Under the pieces are notes generated by a model, which saw nothing but the letters and a program-made list of their open reading frames with translations, made no database searches and had not been told where the DNA came from. A stretch of 64,000 nucleotides of DNA from Streptomyces anulatus (GTDB taxonomy: Bacteria > Actinomycetota > Actinomycetes > Streptomycetales > Streptomycetaceae): assembly GCF_000721175.1 (NCBI RefSeq), contig NZ_JOEZ01000005.1:1-64000 (forward strand). Direction: 5' to 3'. The translations under genes and the position numbers were made by a program. How positions within the stretch are numbered: the first letter of the stretch is position 1; each line of letters opens with the position of its first letter. Shown here piece by piece: positions 63,672 to 64,000 of the stretch.

Positions 63672-63750
63672 GCCACCTGGGCAACAGCTGCACCCTGCTT
63701 GCATGGTGGGGCTTTGCCGTGCGGCTCCGTCGCGGCCGTTCGGGCCCTTC

Positions 63751-63756
63751 TAGGCT
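63751..63756 (+). promoter_or_regulatory. Possible -10 box for a leaderless transcript
   Basis: TAGGCT ends seven bases before the ATG at 63764, the distance expected when transcription starts at the initiation codon. No ribosome site is present and no -35 is clear. Confidence 0.35.
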
Positions 63757-63763
63757 GGGGCCC

Positions 63764-64000
63764 ATGCCCACGCCACCCGCATATTCCCTCGTCGCCACAG
63801 ACCTGGACGGCACCCTGCTGCGTCCGGACGACACCGTGAGCGCCCGGTCCCGCGCCGCGCTCGCCCTCGCCGCCTCCGCGGGCGCCCGGCACCTGATCGT
63901 CACCGGGCGGCCCGTCCCCGGGATACGGGCGCTGCTCGCGGACCTGGCGTACACCGGGCTCGTCGTCTGCGGCCAGGGCACGCAGCTCTACGAGGCCGGG
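63764..64000 (+). CDS. HAD-superfamily (Cof-type) hydrolase, N-terminal part
   Basis: 79 codons are inside the window and the frame is still open at the end. Motif I is complete: ATDLDGTLLRPDD, with Asp13 as the expected nucleophile and Asp15 as acid/base; IVTGRPVPGIRALL is the motif II region of the Cof/sugar-phosphatase group. The substrate is unknown. The start has no ribosome site and may be leaderless. Confidence 0.85.
   Translation, partial: MPTPPAYSLVATDLDGTLLRPDDTVSARSRAALALAASAGARHLIVTGRPVPGIRALLADLAYTGLVVCGQGTQLYEAG

Overview
The window is chromosomal DNA from a high-GC actinomycete, almost certainly a Streptomyces. The base and codon use are strongly GC-rich, GTG and TTG starts are common, and the gene order rpsL-rpsG-fusA-tuf / rpoB-rpoC / rplJ-rplL / rplK-rplA / secE-nusG continues into a second, partial nuo cluster. 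A small lipoprotein gene sits between rplA and rplJ, NusG has an acidic N-terminal extension, and an XRE plus DUF397 regulator pair lies at the right end. All of these fit Streptomyces. No species can be named from sequence alone.

Left edge (1-5.1 kb): the start of an IS630-type element ends a small gene prematurely, next to a frameshifted pseudogene. Then come a secreted PIG-L deacetylase-like lipoprotein, a secreted trypsin-like protease and a small membrane protein.

Core information-processing block (5.2-24 kb, nearly all minus strand): tuf, fusA, rpsG, rpsL; rpoC, rpoB; rplL, rplJ; a lipoprotein; rplA, rplK; nusG, secE; tRNA-Trp. Promoters are visible for rpsL, rpoB and probably rplJ, and strong hairpin terminators close most units. 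aspC (plus strand) ends the block.

Middle block (25-36 kb): adenosine deaminase-like gene, a TetR regulator divergent from an SDR-like gene, murB, a hadB-hadA-rpmG-tRNA-Met-tRNA-Thr unit, an amidohydrolase, tRNA-Tyr, yajQ, an ogt-alkB alkylation-repair pair and small stress/membrane genes (GlsB-like, YccF, HtpX, MscL with a zinc-ribbon tail).

Energy block (37-55 kb): ten tightly overlapping nuo genes (A,B,C,H,I,J,K,L,M,N) with no nuoD, E, F or G, so no NADH-oxidising module. Divergent from them are two tandem paralogous sensor kinases and a NarL-type response regulator, followed by korA-korB (2-oxoacid:ferredoxin oxidoreductase). The arrangement suggests, without proving, a ferredoxin- or partner-fed complex I-like machine with its own two-component control.

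Right block (55-64 kb): a RarD-like transporter, an FAD monooxygenase whose start lies in a hexanucleotide repeat, two small hypothetical genes, and a MerR-like regulator preceded by a perfect 30-bp palindrome and about 700 bp of repeat-rich non-coding DNA. A CGNR regulator divergent from a VOC-fold gene follows, then a three-gene hypothetical operon divergent from a WhiJ-like XRE/DUF397 pair, and the start of a HAD phosphatase that runs off the window.
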